NCBI GenBank assembly: GCA_024364735.1
Contig: JAGFNQ010005385.1
Location: 434,001-498,000 of the forward strand
Direction of reading: 5' to 3'
From: Boesenbergia rotunda
Taxonomy: Eukaryota > Streptophyta > Magnoliopsida > Zingiberales > Zingiberaceae
Length of the DNA stretch: 64,000 nt
Part shown: piece by piece, positions 10,707 through 20,818 of the stretch
Numbering within the stretch: position 1 is the stretch's first letter
Layout: each line of letters starts with the position of its first letter
Position numbers and translations under genes: made by a program
The notes under the pieces: generated by a model
Told to the model about the DNA's origin: nothing
Seen by the model: the letters and a program-made list of their open reading frames with translations, nothing else
Databases searched by the model: none

Positions 10707-10985
10707 ATCGAAGCTGGGCAAGAGATCGGCAAGAAGTGGATGCGGAAGAAGATTCGGCCTTCAATACTTGCGGATCATCTCTATGACCTGCATCACTTTG
10801 ACGATGAAACTCAAGTCGAAGTGACAATCCACCTTCCGGGCGAAGGCTTAGATCACCGCGAGGCGGTTCACCCCTTCTGGCACTCCGACGCGCTCAGGCC
10901 GTGGGGATTGGCGTTGTGGCAGAACCAATCTCCAGGGACCACCGGCGCGCATCGACCACCGTGGACTCCGAGCAGTGGGGGATGA
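10707..10985 (+). pseudogene. Gene-like fragment, unrecognised
   Basis: A GC-rich island opening after a plausible splice acceptor (TTTTTCGCTTGTAG) and reading in one frame through KKWMRKKIRPSILADHLYDL and HLPGEGLDHREAV to a stop near 10983. The composition, the acceptor and the sharp change to AT-rich DNA at about 11040 suggest a captured or broken exon. I do not recognise the protein and see no start codon context, upstream exons or downstream gene. Equally it may be a chance frame in a repeat. Confidence 0.35.
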
Positions 10986-11039
10986 CGGCGTGGTTGTCGA
11001 GTAGAGGAGGATTCGGATGAAGGCGGCGAGGCAGGGCCG

Positions 11040-12340
11040 CCTAGGCCGGGCCTCAATTTTTGATTTACTGGTCTTTTATTTTTATATATTAAATATATTT
11101 TTATTATATATTTTAAAGGAATGAAAAAAATAGGATCTAACCCAAAAAAAAAAAAAAAAAAACTTCCCAATTGATTTCAAACTCCGATTGTAACTCAAGT
11201 TCATATATGTTTTTTTTTTTGGTTCGAAAAGACCTAAAATCTAGAAGAGTGGTTCCAATAAGAAAAAAAATCCTCATAAAAAATCTACGTAGTTAAAACT
11301 ATAAATTTTATAAAATTCTTATTAAAGTTTCAATGGATAAAATTATAAGGGCTCTAATTTTAATATTTAAATTTAATTTTTATTATGTAAGTTATTTTAT
11401 AAGATATAATGTATTCCTCTTCAATATCTTTCAACCTTAGTCTTTTCTTATTACATTTATTTTTTTTGTTAGTGACACTTCTCTTCTGATTGATAATAAC
11501 ATGAATTAGAAATTTTTTAATCCATACAATACAAAATAAAATTATTAGTATTTTTTCGAATTCCCCCTCTTCCCTTGACTAACTCCTCCACTTTATATTT
11601 CTCTCGCTCGTTAATATTGGGAAAGAGAAATTGCACCTAATGCTATCACGTTGATCCGGTTGGTGCTACTATGCTCTTTGCTTGATTAAGTTCAAATATT
11701 AAGGGATTCATCCATATTGTATTTGATTGAAATAGAAGATTTTCTTATTTTTGAGCAATAGTGAGTTAAATATTTTTGTCATTTCGCTTTTTTAATACAC
11801 ATTAAGTTTAGCTTTTATTTATATGTATTTACATAAATAAATTTTTTGATTTTCCTTTTATTCCTATTCTATCATTTACAACAATTTTGGTTTAGGTAAT
11901 AAAAAATATGATTTATTTTTTCTTTTGTTCGGTGTCTAAAATGACTTATTTAGTTTTTAATAAATGATAATGACTAGTTTCATCGTTCTTTATTTTCAAA
12001 AAATTATAATAAGTTTTATCATTTTGTATATGTATTTATTTATTTTCTATGATTTACGGTGAGGATGAGTTGAGGATAGAAACATGATTTTTTTATTATT
12101 ATTTCATATTATTTATTCCTTTTTTTTTGTAAGGATTGTTATCTTCATCTTTAATTTGAGTAATTAGACGTATTTTTTTTTTATTTTTCTTATTTTTTAA
12201 ATAATTTTGAATATATTTATGTTTGACCAAGTCGGTTGTCAATTGCAAATCGGAATGAAAAAGCACGAGTAAATTTTTTTTAATAATATTAAACACATTT
12301 TTTTTCTCTAGGATCTTAAATAGGCTTGAGCCGGCCTCGT
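11040..12340. repeat. AT-rich block with weakly complementary GC-rich edges
   Basis: About 1.3 kb of T-rich sequence. Its left edge (AGGCCGGGCCTCAATTTTT) and right edge (TAGGCTTGAGCCGGCCTCG) are partly inverted copies, suggesting the remains of a DNA transposon. Most of it (from 11427) recurs in units B (16803 on) and C (21886 on), so the tandem-duplication breakpoint lies inside it. No coding frame is convincing. Confidence 0.4.
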
Positions 12341-12410
12341 GGCGAGGTTTAGAAGAAGTGAAAATTGCACACCATTGTTTTAGGTAGTGTATCGACCCAA
12401 TTTAGTTGAA

Positions 12411-12654
12411 GAGCAATGATAGGGAGAGTGAAAATGGATGAGCGAAAACCATAGTAAATGATGTGGCATGACGTGGTACTTTACATGCACACGTTCGATT
12501 ATCGCTTGGACACCATCGCCGACCTTCGGCCGCCGCCCCGAATTAAACTATATCATGGGGGCACGATGAACTCATCGAAAATCGTGTATGTAAAGTGTCA
12601 CATTATTCACTATAATTTTTATTTTTTCATTTTCACTCTCTCAATCATTATTCG
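12411..12654. mobile_element. Small inverted-repeat transposon (MITE) with 8-bp target duplication
   Basis: A 244-bp insertion present only in unit A. Its ends are inverted copies of about 26 bp (GAGCAATGATAGGGAGAGTG at the left; the right end read backwards is CGAATAATGATTGAGAGAGTG). It is flanked by TAGTTGAA at 12403-12410 and 12655-12662. Units B (near 17808) and C (near 22950) have one uninterrupted AGTTGA-type site at this point. An 8-bp duplication suits hAT; allowing one mismatch it could be 9 bp and Mutator-like. No coding capacity. Confidence 0.85.
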
Positions 12655-12883
12655 TAGTTGAATTTGGCGATGGGCCTTCATGCGCACACCATTCAAGCGA
12701 TGACAACAAGATGAAACAAAGCAACCGATAAAGATTCCTTTTTTTTTATCCCATTTGAAATGATTCACAGTCTCACAATCAAATCAATCCATAGAAACTA
12801 ACACGAAATAAGGAAAGAATTAACGCAAAACCACGAACAATAAGTGCCCCCCGGCGACGGCCGCTGCTTCTCGACCGCTGAGG

Positions 12884-13060
12884 TTATTGCAGGTAGAAGG
12901 CAAAGAAGGAGAGGACGGAGGCGCCGACGGCGGCTCTGACGGCGGGGCTGACCGCGAAGGAGGCGCTGGCTGGGCCAAGGGCAGGAGCCTCGGCGGCGAG
13001 GGCGGTGGTGGCGGCGGCCGCGACGATGAGAGCGGCGCAGGCGATCTTCCTCATCTCCAT
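12884..13060 (-). CDS. Arabinogalactan peptide, copy A
   Basis: A 58-codon intronless gene for a GPI-anchored AG-peptide of the AGP12/13/14-like class. Residues 1-23 are a signal peptide (MEMRKIACAALIV, then A-rich, ending LAA). The short mature part is EAPALGPASAS. The C-terminal stretch (GASVLSFFAFYLQ) is the hydrophobic tail expected to be exchanged for a GPI anchor at the plasma membrane. Prolines after Ala would be hydroxylated and glycosylated. The start is the ATG just before the basic signal-peptide head; the frame is open far upstream but that part is leader. Copy A has Leu at residue 28 where B and C have Pro, and Arg at 42 where they have Gly, so one glycosylation site is lost. A TATA box lies 135 bases upstream. 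Confidence 0.88.
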   Translation of the reverse strand: MEMRKIACAALIVAAAATTALAAEAPALGPASASFAVSPAVRAAVGASVLSFFAFYLQ

Positions 13061-13194
13061 TGACTGCTGCGGCGCGGCAAGCTGGGAGCTCGAATAGGGG
13101 AGGAGACGGGAAAGATGGGAGCTTTGGAAGGGATTCGGTTTCTCCTTTTCTCCTGCAGTTGCAGACCTGAGGAGGAAGGGAGGGGAATGGTGGG

Positions 13195-13202
13195 AATTTA
13201 TA
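13195..13202 (-). promoter_or_regulatory. TATA box of AG-peptide gene A
   Basis: TATAAATT on the minus strand about 135 bases upstream of the ATG, conserved in the same place in all three units (18340-18347 and 23493-23500). This predicts a leader of roughly 100 bases rich in C and T. Confidence 0.65.
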
Positions 13203-13524
13203 GGAAAACGCCATTTTTGAGAGGAGAGGCGAGGCGGGGATTGAGGGATGTTGAAGTGATGAGCGGAGGCCACGTCGGGTTCTGCAAAAACGCCAAGTTG
13301 AGCGGAGGAGCGAGGAAGACGGAGATCACAATTCACAAGGAGACGAGGCTGATGATGAATTTCTGTTGTGATTCTTGTTCGTTTGACGTTGCTTGCCAAC
13401 TTTGTTCTTGTTTGGCAGCGCCAGATGTTGGGCATGGAAATTCCTTTTCTTTTTTTTCTTTCTATTTTATTTTTGCCGCCCGAGAAAATCATTCTAGAGG
13501 GAAATTATCTGACCACCAGTGAAG

Positions 13525-13932
13525 GAGCCTGCTCCTTCGCAGGCTCGGCGATCGTAAATTATCGGAGTTCCTCGCTGATCGAAAAGGACGAAGGCGAATC
13601 TGCTGTTGTGGCAGGCGAAGAGGCGTCTAGAGCATGATTTGATTGAGAAGATTCAGGATCGGACATCGGTCCGAATGACTGCTTACCGGTAAAAGATGCA
13701 GCGAAGATGTAATCCAGAGGTCATACCCTGGAGTTTCCAAGTCGGCGACCGTATATGGAAGAAAGTCAAACCAGTAGGGGAGGTGAGCAAGTTGAAGCCC
13801 CAATGGGGAGAACTCTCCCTGGTGATCGAGAGGTTGGGGTCGGAAGCTTATTATTTGCAAGATGCCCAAGGAAAGAAGTTGGGAAGGGCTTGGAATGCAA
13901 CACACTTAAAATTGTATCGTGAGGAAAATTGA
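13525..13932 (+). pseudogene. C-terminal remnant of a gypsy integrase (Tat/Athila-like), unit A
   Basis: Plus-strand remnant of a Ty3/gypsy integrase end. Recognisable are DLIEKIQDRTSVRMTAYR, then FQVGDRIWKKVKPVGEVSKL, then YYLQDAQGKKLGRAWNATHL and a stop at 13930-13932. The absence of a chromodomain after this block fits the Tat/Athila branch rather than chromoviruses. Stops interrupt the upstream part (near 13637 and 13690), and everything 5' of the integrase end is missing, so it is dead. It begins abruptly about 450 bases upstream of the AG-peptide ATG. Confidence 0.75.
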
Positions 13933-14030
13933 GTTGAGTGACCCCTGTAATTGTATCACATGAGTATGATAGTGAAAACTCAAGATATCTGAAAGATGTA
14001 GGTCCAGACTGTCGCTCGGGCGAGTTAAGT

Positions 14031-14640
14031 GGGCATGCTCCCACGCACCCATCGGACTCGGTGTCGATCGGGCCTGGCGCTCCACGTTCGATTGGGCCCG
14101 ACCTTGCGTGGCGCTCCACGCTCGGTTAGGGTAAGCCAGACGGTATCCAAACTCTTGCTCTTGCAAGTTATAAGTGGGCATGCTCCCACGCACCCACCGA
14201 ACTCGGAGCCGATCGGGCGTGGCGCTCCACGTTCGATCGGGCCCGGCCTGGCGTGGCGCTTCACGTTCGGTCAGGGTAAGCCAGACAATGTCCAGACTCT
14301 TGCTCTTGCAAGTTATAAGTGGGCATGCTCCCACGCACCCACCGGACTCGGTGCTGATCGGGCGTGGCACTCCACGTTCGATCGGGCCCGGCCTGGCGTG
14401 GCGCTTCACGTTCGGTCAGGGTAAGCTAAACGGTGTCCAGACTCTTGCTCTTGCAAGTTATAAGGAGGCATGCTCCCACGCACCCACCGGACTCGGTGCT
14501 GATCGGGCGTGGCGCTCCACGTTCGATCGGGCCCGGCCTGGCGTGGCGCTCCACGTTCGGTCGGGTAAACCAGACGGTGTCCAGACTCTTGCTCTTACAA
14601 GTTATAAGTGGGCATGCTCCCACACAACCACTGACCTCGC
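14031..14640. repeat. 145-bp tandem repeats in the gypsy 3' region, unit A
   Basis: GGGCATGCTCCCACGCACCC recurs at 14031, 14176, 14321, 14466 and 14610, giving about four units of 145 bp. Tandem arrays between pol and the 3' LTR are a known trait of Tat-lineage elements. Long open frames on both strands here (up to 167 codons) arise because the unit lacks stops; they are not genes. Confidence 0.85.
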
Positions 14641-14726
14641 GACAGACTGAACGTGGCTGCCCACGCTCCATTAAGGTCTCCCAAGCGGCATTGAGACGCT
14701 TGCTCTTCAGCAAGTTATAAAGGTGA

Positions 14727-15190
14727 TTGCTCACACGACTCAGCTACTCAGCCGCTCTGCTCGGCACTCAGCTACCTAGCCGCTCTGCTCAACACTCAGC
14801 CACTCTGCTCGGCACTCGGCTACCTAGCCGTTCTGCTTGGCACTCAGCTACCTAGCCGTTCTGCTCGGCACTCAACCACTGACCTCGCGGCAGACCGGAC
14901 ATGGCTGCCCACTCTCCATTAAGGTCTCCCAAGCGGCAGTGAGACACTTGCTCTTCAGCAAGTTATAAAGGTGATTGCTCACACGCCTCAGCTACCTAGT
15001 CGCTTTGCTCGGCACTCAGTCGCTCTGCTCGGCACTCAGCCGCTTTGCTCGGCACTTAGCTACCTAGCCGCTCTGCTTGGCACTCAGCTACCTAGCCGTT
15101 CTGCTCGGCACTCAGCTACTCAGCCGCTCTGCTCGGCACTCAGCTACTCAACCACTCTGCTATGCCATCTGCTCGGCACTCCGTCATTCG
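14727..15190. repeat. Short tandem repeats of CTCTGCTCGGCACTCAGCTAC type, unit A
   Basis: Irregular 20-28 bp units, CGCTCTGCTCGGCACTCAGC with ACCTAGC variants, follow the 145-bp array. They belong to the same noncoding part of the gypsy element and recur in unit B at 19855-20200. Confidence 0.8.
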
Positions 15191-15793
15191 GCTCTGCCAC
15201 CTGCCAGGCAATTAGTCACTCTACTCAGTTGCTTGCCTACTCAGCCATTGCTCAGTCATTTACTCGGCTCTATGCCACATGCATGGCACCCGCAACCATT
15301 TGTTTGGTTCGGCAAAAATGCTTAGTTGTTTGCCATACACAGATTTGTCACTCATCCAACACGGCCCAATTGCTCGGTTGATATAACTAAATACTCTAGC
15401 GGCGACATTCCGAGGGATGAAATACTGATTAACTGGGTAAAATCCAACCCGTAACTTCTGATTGGTTGTGCTTCTATCACAAGAGATCCATTCAAACCTA
15501 ATTCCAGGATGGAAAGTACGGGTGGAATAAGTTAAACCACTAGATTTAGTCTAGTCAGTCAGACTCGCGCCTCCATCGACTAGACTTGAAGGGGAGATAT
15601 GTGATCCGGTGAGATAAACGCGTGGCAGATGCATTGATGGCTGACTTGACAGGGGACTCGGCATTTAAGGATAAAGATCTTGAGGCCGTAATGAGGGTCA
15701 GGGGTGCGAAAGTAGGGTTTATTCGACCGGATAAGCAACCTAGTCAGTCGGACTTGACGCCTCCTTCGACTAGACTTGAAGGGGAGGCTTGTG

Positions 15794-16802
15794 TGATCTG
15801 GTCGGGTAAGTTTTTGAAGCTGATTTGGGGCCCAGTCGGATTGGGTATGGGTCAAACGAAGTGGGTCAGGTTCAGTATCAGATTAGTGCGCTAGATACTG
15901 ATCTGGCTAAGAGGATTAGGATTCAAAGCAACTTGAGACGGGGCCCAATCAGTGGCACCCGATCAGACGTTCCCGACCGAGAACTTTAGCGGTCGGGGAT
16001 CACCGGTCGGGAAAGTTTAGTCGGGATAAAGCAGAGGCGTTTTGTCGGATCTCTTCATGAGTGTTCGGTAAGCAATAGACCTCCCAGGCAGGGTCTCCCG
16101 GTCGGGGTTACCCGGAGTAGCGCCCCAGGGTGGTCGATCCCAGGGTGGCCGACCCTGAGTGGCCGGTGGCCGACCCAGAGTGACAGATCCAGGGTGCCCG
16201 ACCCAGGGTGGTCGACCCAGAGTGGCCGACCCAGAGTGACAGACCCAGGGTGACCGACCCAGGGTGACCGACCCAGAGTGATAGACCCAAGGTGGCCGAT
16301 CCAGGGTGGCTGACCTAGAGTGACAGACCCAGGGTGGCCGACCCAGAGTGAGTGAAGGGTCGCAACAGCAGTAAAGATCATCTGAATCTCCCCATTGTCA
16401 AAAGTGGATTTTTGACGACGTGACAGAGCCACCAAATATCAATGGGAATCAGAGGAGATAAATTGGATAGATTGTCAGGCGGTTGTGACAATCTCACAAG
16501 GCAACTAAAGCTGCCATTAGCTTAGTCTGCCAACTGACCCATCCTTAATGAGACTAGACAACTCTGACAAGTCAGAGGGCTTCCCCTCCCTTATATAAAC
16601 CCTCTTTGGGGCTCCAAAGAGGGGATTGTTGTCATTTGCAACCTTAACTCCATTTGAGCGCTCTATTGTGGTCCGACCCGAGTGAGTGGTATCTGATCCG
16701 AAGTTGAGCCCGAGTCCGACCCACCTACTACAGCAGACCGGGTCATCTTGGTCAGACTGAGTCAGTCGAGCGAGAACTGATCTTCGCTTGTCGATAGGAT
16801 CA
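15794..16802 (+). mobile_element. 3' LTR of the gypsy element, unit A
   Basis: Begins TGATC after a purine-rich tract (GAAGGGGAGGCTTG) and ends GATCA, so the ends are TG/CA with 5-bp inverted termini. It contains a TATA box (TATATAAA, 16592-16599). A 28-bp-type minisatellite (GGTGGCCGACCCAGAGTGAC and variants) fills about 16116-16352. Length about 1.0 kb. Unit B starts immediately after it. Confidence 0.7.
16116..16352. repeat. Minisatellite inside the gypsy LTR, unit A
   Basis: Tandem short units alternating GGTGGCCGACCCAGAGTGAC and CCCAGGGTGACCGACCCAGG. The counterpart in unit B, at about 21135-21425, has a different number of units. Confidence 0.8.
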
Positions 16803-18030
16803 TCTTTCAACCTTAGTCTTCTCTTATTACATTTATTTTTTTGTTAGTGACACTTCACTTCTGATTGCTAAGAACATGAATTAGAAAAATTTTTATTCAT
16901 ACAATGCAAAATAAAATTATTAGTATTTTTTCGAATTCCCCCTCTTCCCTTGACTAACTCCTCCCCTTTATACTTCTCTCGCTCGTCAATATTGGGAAAG
17001 AAAAATTGCATCTAACGCTATCACGTTGATCCGGTTAGTGCTACTATGCTCCTTGCTTGATTAAGTTCAAATATTAAGGGATTCATCCATATTATATTCG
17101 ATTGAAATAGAAGATTTTATTATTTTTGAGCAATAGTGAGTTAAATATTTTTGTCATTTCGCTTCCTTAATAGACATTAAGTTTAGCTTTTATTTATATA
17201 TATTTACATAAATAAATTTTTTGATTTTTCTTTTATTTCTATTCTATCATTTACAACTATTTTGATTTAGATGATGAAAAATATGATTTTTTTTCTTTTA
17301 TTCGGTGTCTAAAATGACTTATTTAGTTTTTAATAAATGATAATGACTAGTTTCATCGATCTTTATTTTCAAAAAATTATATTGAGTTTTATCATTTTGT
17401 ATATGTATTTTTTTTATTTATTTTTTGTGATTTGCGGTTACGGTGAATTGAGGATGAAAACATGATTTTTTCTATTATTATCTTATTTCATTCATTCCTT
17501 TTTTTTTTTATAAGGATTGCTATCTTCATCTTTAATTTGAGTATTTAGACGTGAGTAATTAGACATATTTTTTTATTTTTCTTACTTTTTAAATAATTTT
17601 GAATATATTTTGTTTGACAAAGTCGGTTGTCAATTGCAAGTCGGATTAAAAATGACGAGTAAAATTTTTTTAAAATAAAATTAAACACCTATTTTTTTCA
17701 TCTAGGACCTTAAATAGGCCGAGCCGGCCTTGTGGCGAGGTTTAGAAGAAGTGAGAATTGCAAACCATTGCTTTTAGGTAGTGTATCGAGCCAATTAAAG
17801 TTGAATTAGGCCATGGGCCTTCATGCGCGCACCATTCAAGCGATAACAACAAGATGAAACAAAGCAACCGATAAAGATTCCTTTTTTTTTATCCCATTTG
17901 AAATGATTCACAGTCTCACAATCAAATCAATCCATAGAAACGAACACAACACGAAGTAAGGAAAGAATTAACGCAAAACCACCAACAATAAGTGCCCCCG
18001 GCGACAGCCGCTGCTTCTCGACCGCTGAGG

Positions 18031-18207
18031 TTACTGCAGGTAGAAGGCAAAGAAGGAGAGGACGGAGGCGCCGATGGCGGTTCCGACGGCGGGGCTGACC
18101 GCGAAGGAGGCGCTGGCTGGGCCAGGGGCAGGAGCCTCGGCTGCGAGGGCTGTGGTGGCGGCGCCCGCGACGATGAGAGCGGCGCAGGCGATCTTCCTCA
18201 TCTCCAT
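18031..18207 (-). CDS. Arabinogalactan peptide, copy B
   Basis: 58 codons, same length and architecture as copy A: signal peptide ending LAA, mature EAPAPGPASAS, then FAVSPAVGTAIG and the hydrophobic tail SFFAFYLQ that should direct GPI anchoring. Unlike copy A it retains the APAPGP run, the better substrate for proline hydroxylation and arabinogalactan addition. No frame breaks. The upstream region with its TATA box at 18340-18347 is nearly identical to the other copies, so expression is probably similar. It differs from copy C at only a few residues (Gly15/Ala15, Ala21/Ser21, Thr43/Ala43, Phe52/Leu52). Confidence 0.88.
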   Translation of the reverse strand: MEMRKIACAALIVAGAATTALAAEAPAPGPASASFAVSPAVGTAIGASVLSFFAFYLQ

Positions 18208-18339
18208 CGACTGCGTCGGCGGCTAGCCGGGAGCTCGAATTGGGGAGGAGACGGGAAAGGTGGGAGCTTTGGAAGGGATTCGGTTTCTCCTTTGCTCCTG
18301 CAGCTGCAGACCTGAGGAGGAAGGGAGGGGAATGGTGGG

Positions 18340-18347
18340 AATTTATA
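18340..18347 (-). promoter_or_regulatory. TATA box of AG-peptide gene B
   Basis: TATAAATT on the minus strand in the same position relative to the gene as in copies A and C. Confidence 0.65.
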
Positions 18348-18639
18348 GGAAAACGCCATTTTTGAGAGGAGAGGCGAGGCGGGGATTGAGGGATATGTTG
18401 AAGTGATTAGTGGAGGCCACGTCGGGTTCTGCAAAACGCCAAGTTGAGCGGAGGAGCGAGGAAGACGGAGATCACAATTCACAAGGAGACGAGGCTGATG
18501 ATGAATTTCTGTTGTGATTCTTGTTCTTGTTTGGCAGCGCCAGATGTTGGGCATGGAAATTCCTTTTCTTTTTTTTTCTATTTTATTTTTGCCGCCCGAG
18601 AAAATCATTCTAGAGGGAAATTATATGACCACTAGTGAA

Positions 18640-19048
18640 GGAGTCTGCTCCTTCGCAGGCTCGGCGATCGTGAGTTATCAGAGTTCCTCGCTGATCGAAA
18701 AGGACGAAGGTGAATTTGCTGTTGTGGCAGGCGAAGAGACGTCTAGAGCTGGACCTGATCGAGGAGATTCAGGATCGGGCATCGGTCCGAATGATTGCTT
18801 ACCGGCAAAGGATGCAGCGAAGATGTAATCCAGAGGGCATACCCTAGAGTTTCTAAGTCGACGACCGTGTGTGAAAGAGAGTCAAACCAGTAGGGGAGGT
18901 GAGCAAGTTGAAGCCCCAATGGGGAGAACTCTCCCTGGTGATCGAGAGGTTGGGGTCGGGAGCTTATTATTTGCAAGATGCCCAAGGAAAGAAGCTGGGA
19001 AGGTCTTGGAATGCAATACACTTAAAATTGTATCGTGAGGAAAGTTGA
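18640..19048 (+). pseudogene. Gypsy integrase C-terminal remnant, unit B
   Basis: Counterpart of 13525-13932. The LSLVIERLGSGAYYLQDAQG block is readable and ends at a stop at 19046-19048. It carries its own frame damage (the FQVGD motif reads with changes), so it has diverged independently since the duplication. Confidence 0.7.
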
Positions 19049-19148
19049 GTTGAGTAACCACTGTAATTGTATCACATGAGTATGATAGTGAAAACTCAAG
19101 ATATCTGAAAGATACAGGTCCAAACTCTCGCTCAGGCGAGTTATATGT

Positions 19149-19760
19149 GGGCATGCTCCCACGCACCCATCGAACTCGGTGCCGATCAGGCGTGGCGCTC
19201 CACGTTCGATTGGGCCCGGCCTTGGGTGGCGCTCCACGCTCGGTTAGGGTAAGCCAGACGGTGTCCAAACTCTTGCTCTTGCAAGTTATAAGTGAGCATG
19301 CTCCCACGCATCCATCAGACTCGGTGCCGATCAGGCGTGGCGACCCACGTTCGATCGGGCCCGGCCTGGCGTGGTGGTCCACGTTCGGTCAGGGTAAGCC
19401 AGACGGTGTCCAGACTCTTGCTCTTTCAAGTTATAAGTGGGCATGCTCCCACGCACCCACCAAACTCGGTGCCGATCGGGCGTGGCGCTCCACGTTCGAT
19501 CGGGCCCGGCCTGGTATGGCGCTCCACGTTCGGTCAGGGTAAGCTAGACGGTGTCCAGACTCTTGCTCTTGCAAGTTATAAGTGGGCATGCTCTCACGCA
19601 CCCACCGGACTCGGTGCCGATTGGGCGTGGCGCTCCACGTTCGATCGGGCCCGGCCTGGCGTGACGGTCCACGTTCGGTCGAGTAAACCAGACGGTGTCC
19701 AGATTCTTGCTCTTGCAAGTTATAAGTGGGCATGCTCCCACACAACCACTGACCTCGCTA
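19149..19760. repeat. 145-bp tandem repeats, unit B
   Basis: Same array as at 14031, with unit starts near 19149, 19293, 19438, 19583 and 19729. Copy number matches unit A. Confidence 0.85.
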
Positions 19761-19854
19761 CAGACCGGACGTGGCTACCCACACTCCATAAGGTCTCCCA
19801 AGCGGCATTGAGACACTTGCTCTTCAGCAAGTTATAAAGGTGATTGCTCACACG

Positions 19855-20200
19855 ACTCAGCTACTCAGTCGCTCTGCTCAGCACTCAGCTGCTCTTCAGC
19901 CAGTTATAAAGGTGATTGCTCACACGCCTCAGCTACCTAGTCGCTCTGCTCGGCACTCAGTCGCTCTGCTCGGCACTTAGCCGCTCTGCTCGGCACTCAG
20001 CTACCTAGCCGCTCTGCTCGGCACTCAGCTACCTAGCCGTTCTGCTCGGCACTCAGCTACTCAGTCGCTCTGCTCGGCACTCAGCTACTCAGCCGCTCTG
20101 CTTGACACTCAGCTACTCAGCCGCTCTGCTCGACACTCAGCTACTCAACCGCTCTGCTCGGCACTCAGCTACTCAACCACTCTGCTATGCCATCTGCTCG
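19855..20200. repeat. Short tandem repeats, unit B
   Basis: Counterpart of the 14727-15190 array, with CTCGGCACTCAGCTACTCAG units in a different order and number. Confidence 0.8.
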
Positions 20201-20818
20201 GCACTCCGTCATTCGGCTCTGCCACCTGCCAGGCAATTAGTCACTCTACTCAGTTGCTTACTTACTCAGCCATTGCTCAGTCGTTTACTCGACTCTATGC
20301 CACATGCATGGCACTCGCAACCATTTGTTTGGTTCGGCAAAAATGCTTAGTTGTTTGCCATACACAGATTTGTCACTCATCTAACACGATCCAATTGCTC
20401 ACTTGATATAACTAAATACTCTAGCGGCGACATTCCGAGGCATGAAATACTGATTAACTGGGTAAAATCCAACCCGTAACTTCTGATTGGTTGTGCCTCT
20501 ATCAAAAGAGATTCATTCCAACCAAATTCCCGGTTGGAAAGTACGGGTGGAATAAGTTAAACCACTAGATTTAGTCTAGTCAGTCAGACTCGCGCCTCCT
20601 TCGACTAGACTTGAAAGGGAGATATATGATCCGGGGAGATAAACGCATGGCAGATGCATTGATGGCTGACTTGACAGGGGACTCGACATTTAAGGATAAA
20701 GATCTTGAGGCCGTAATGAGGGTCAGGGGTGCGAAAGTAGGGTTTATCCGACCGGGTAAGCAACCTAGTCATTCGGACTTGACGCCTCCTTCGACTAGAC
20801 TTGAAGGGGAGGCTTGTG

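Larger units (their letters stand above)
11427..16802. repeat. Tandem unit A (5.4 kb) of the AG-peptide triplication
   Basis: Starts at TCTTTCAACCTTAG and comprises an AT-rich segment, AG-peptide gene A, its upstream region, and a gypsy 3' tail ending in an LTR. Unit B starts with the same sequence directly after the LTR. Unit A alone carries the small transposon at 12411-12654. Confidence 0.9.

Noticed and set aside
14029..14734. Several 100-167 codon frames on both strands that look like a tandem-repeat protein
   Set aside because: They follow the 145-bp DNA repeat in several frames and both strands at once, which is expected when the unit lacks stops. The same occurs at 19022-19837.
14727..15190. 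Possible CRISPR-like array of short repeats
   Set aside because: Plant nuclear context, irregular unit lengths, no unique spacers and no cas genes; it is part of a gypsy tail.
16055..16435. 126-codon frame rich in WVGHPGSVTLG repeats
   Set aside because: It is the minisatellite inside the gypsy LTR read through; unit counts differ between copies and it has no conserved start.
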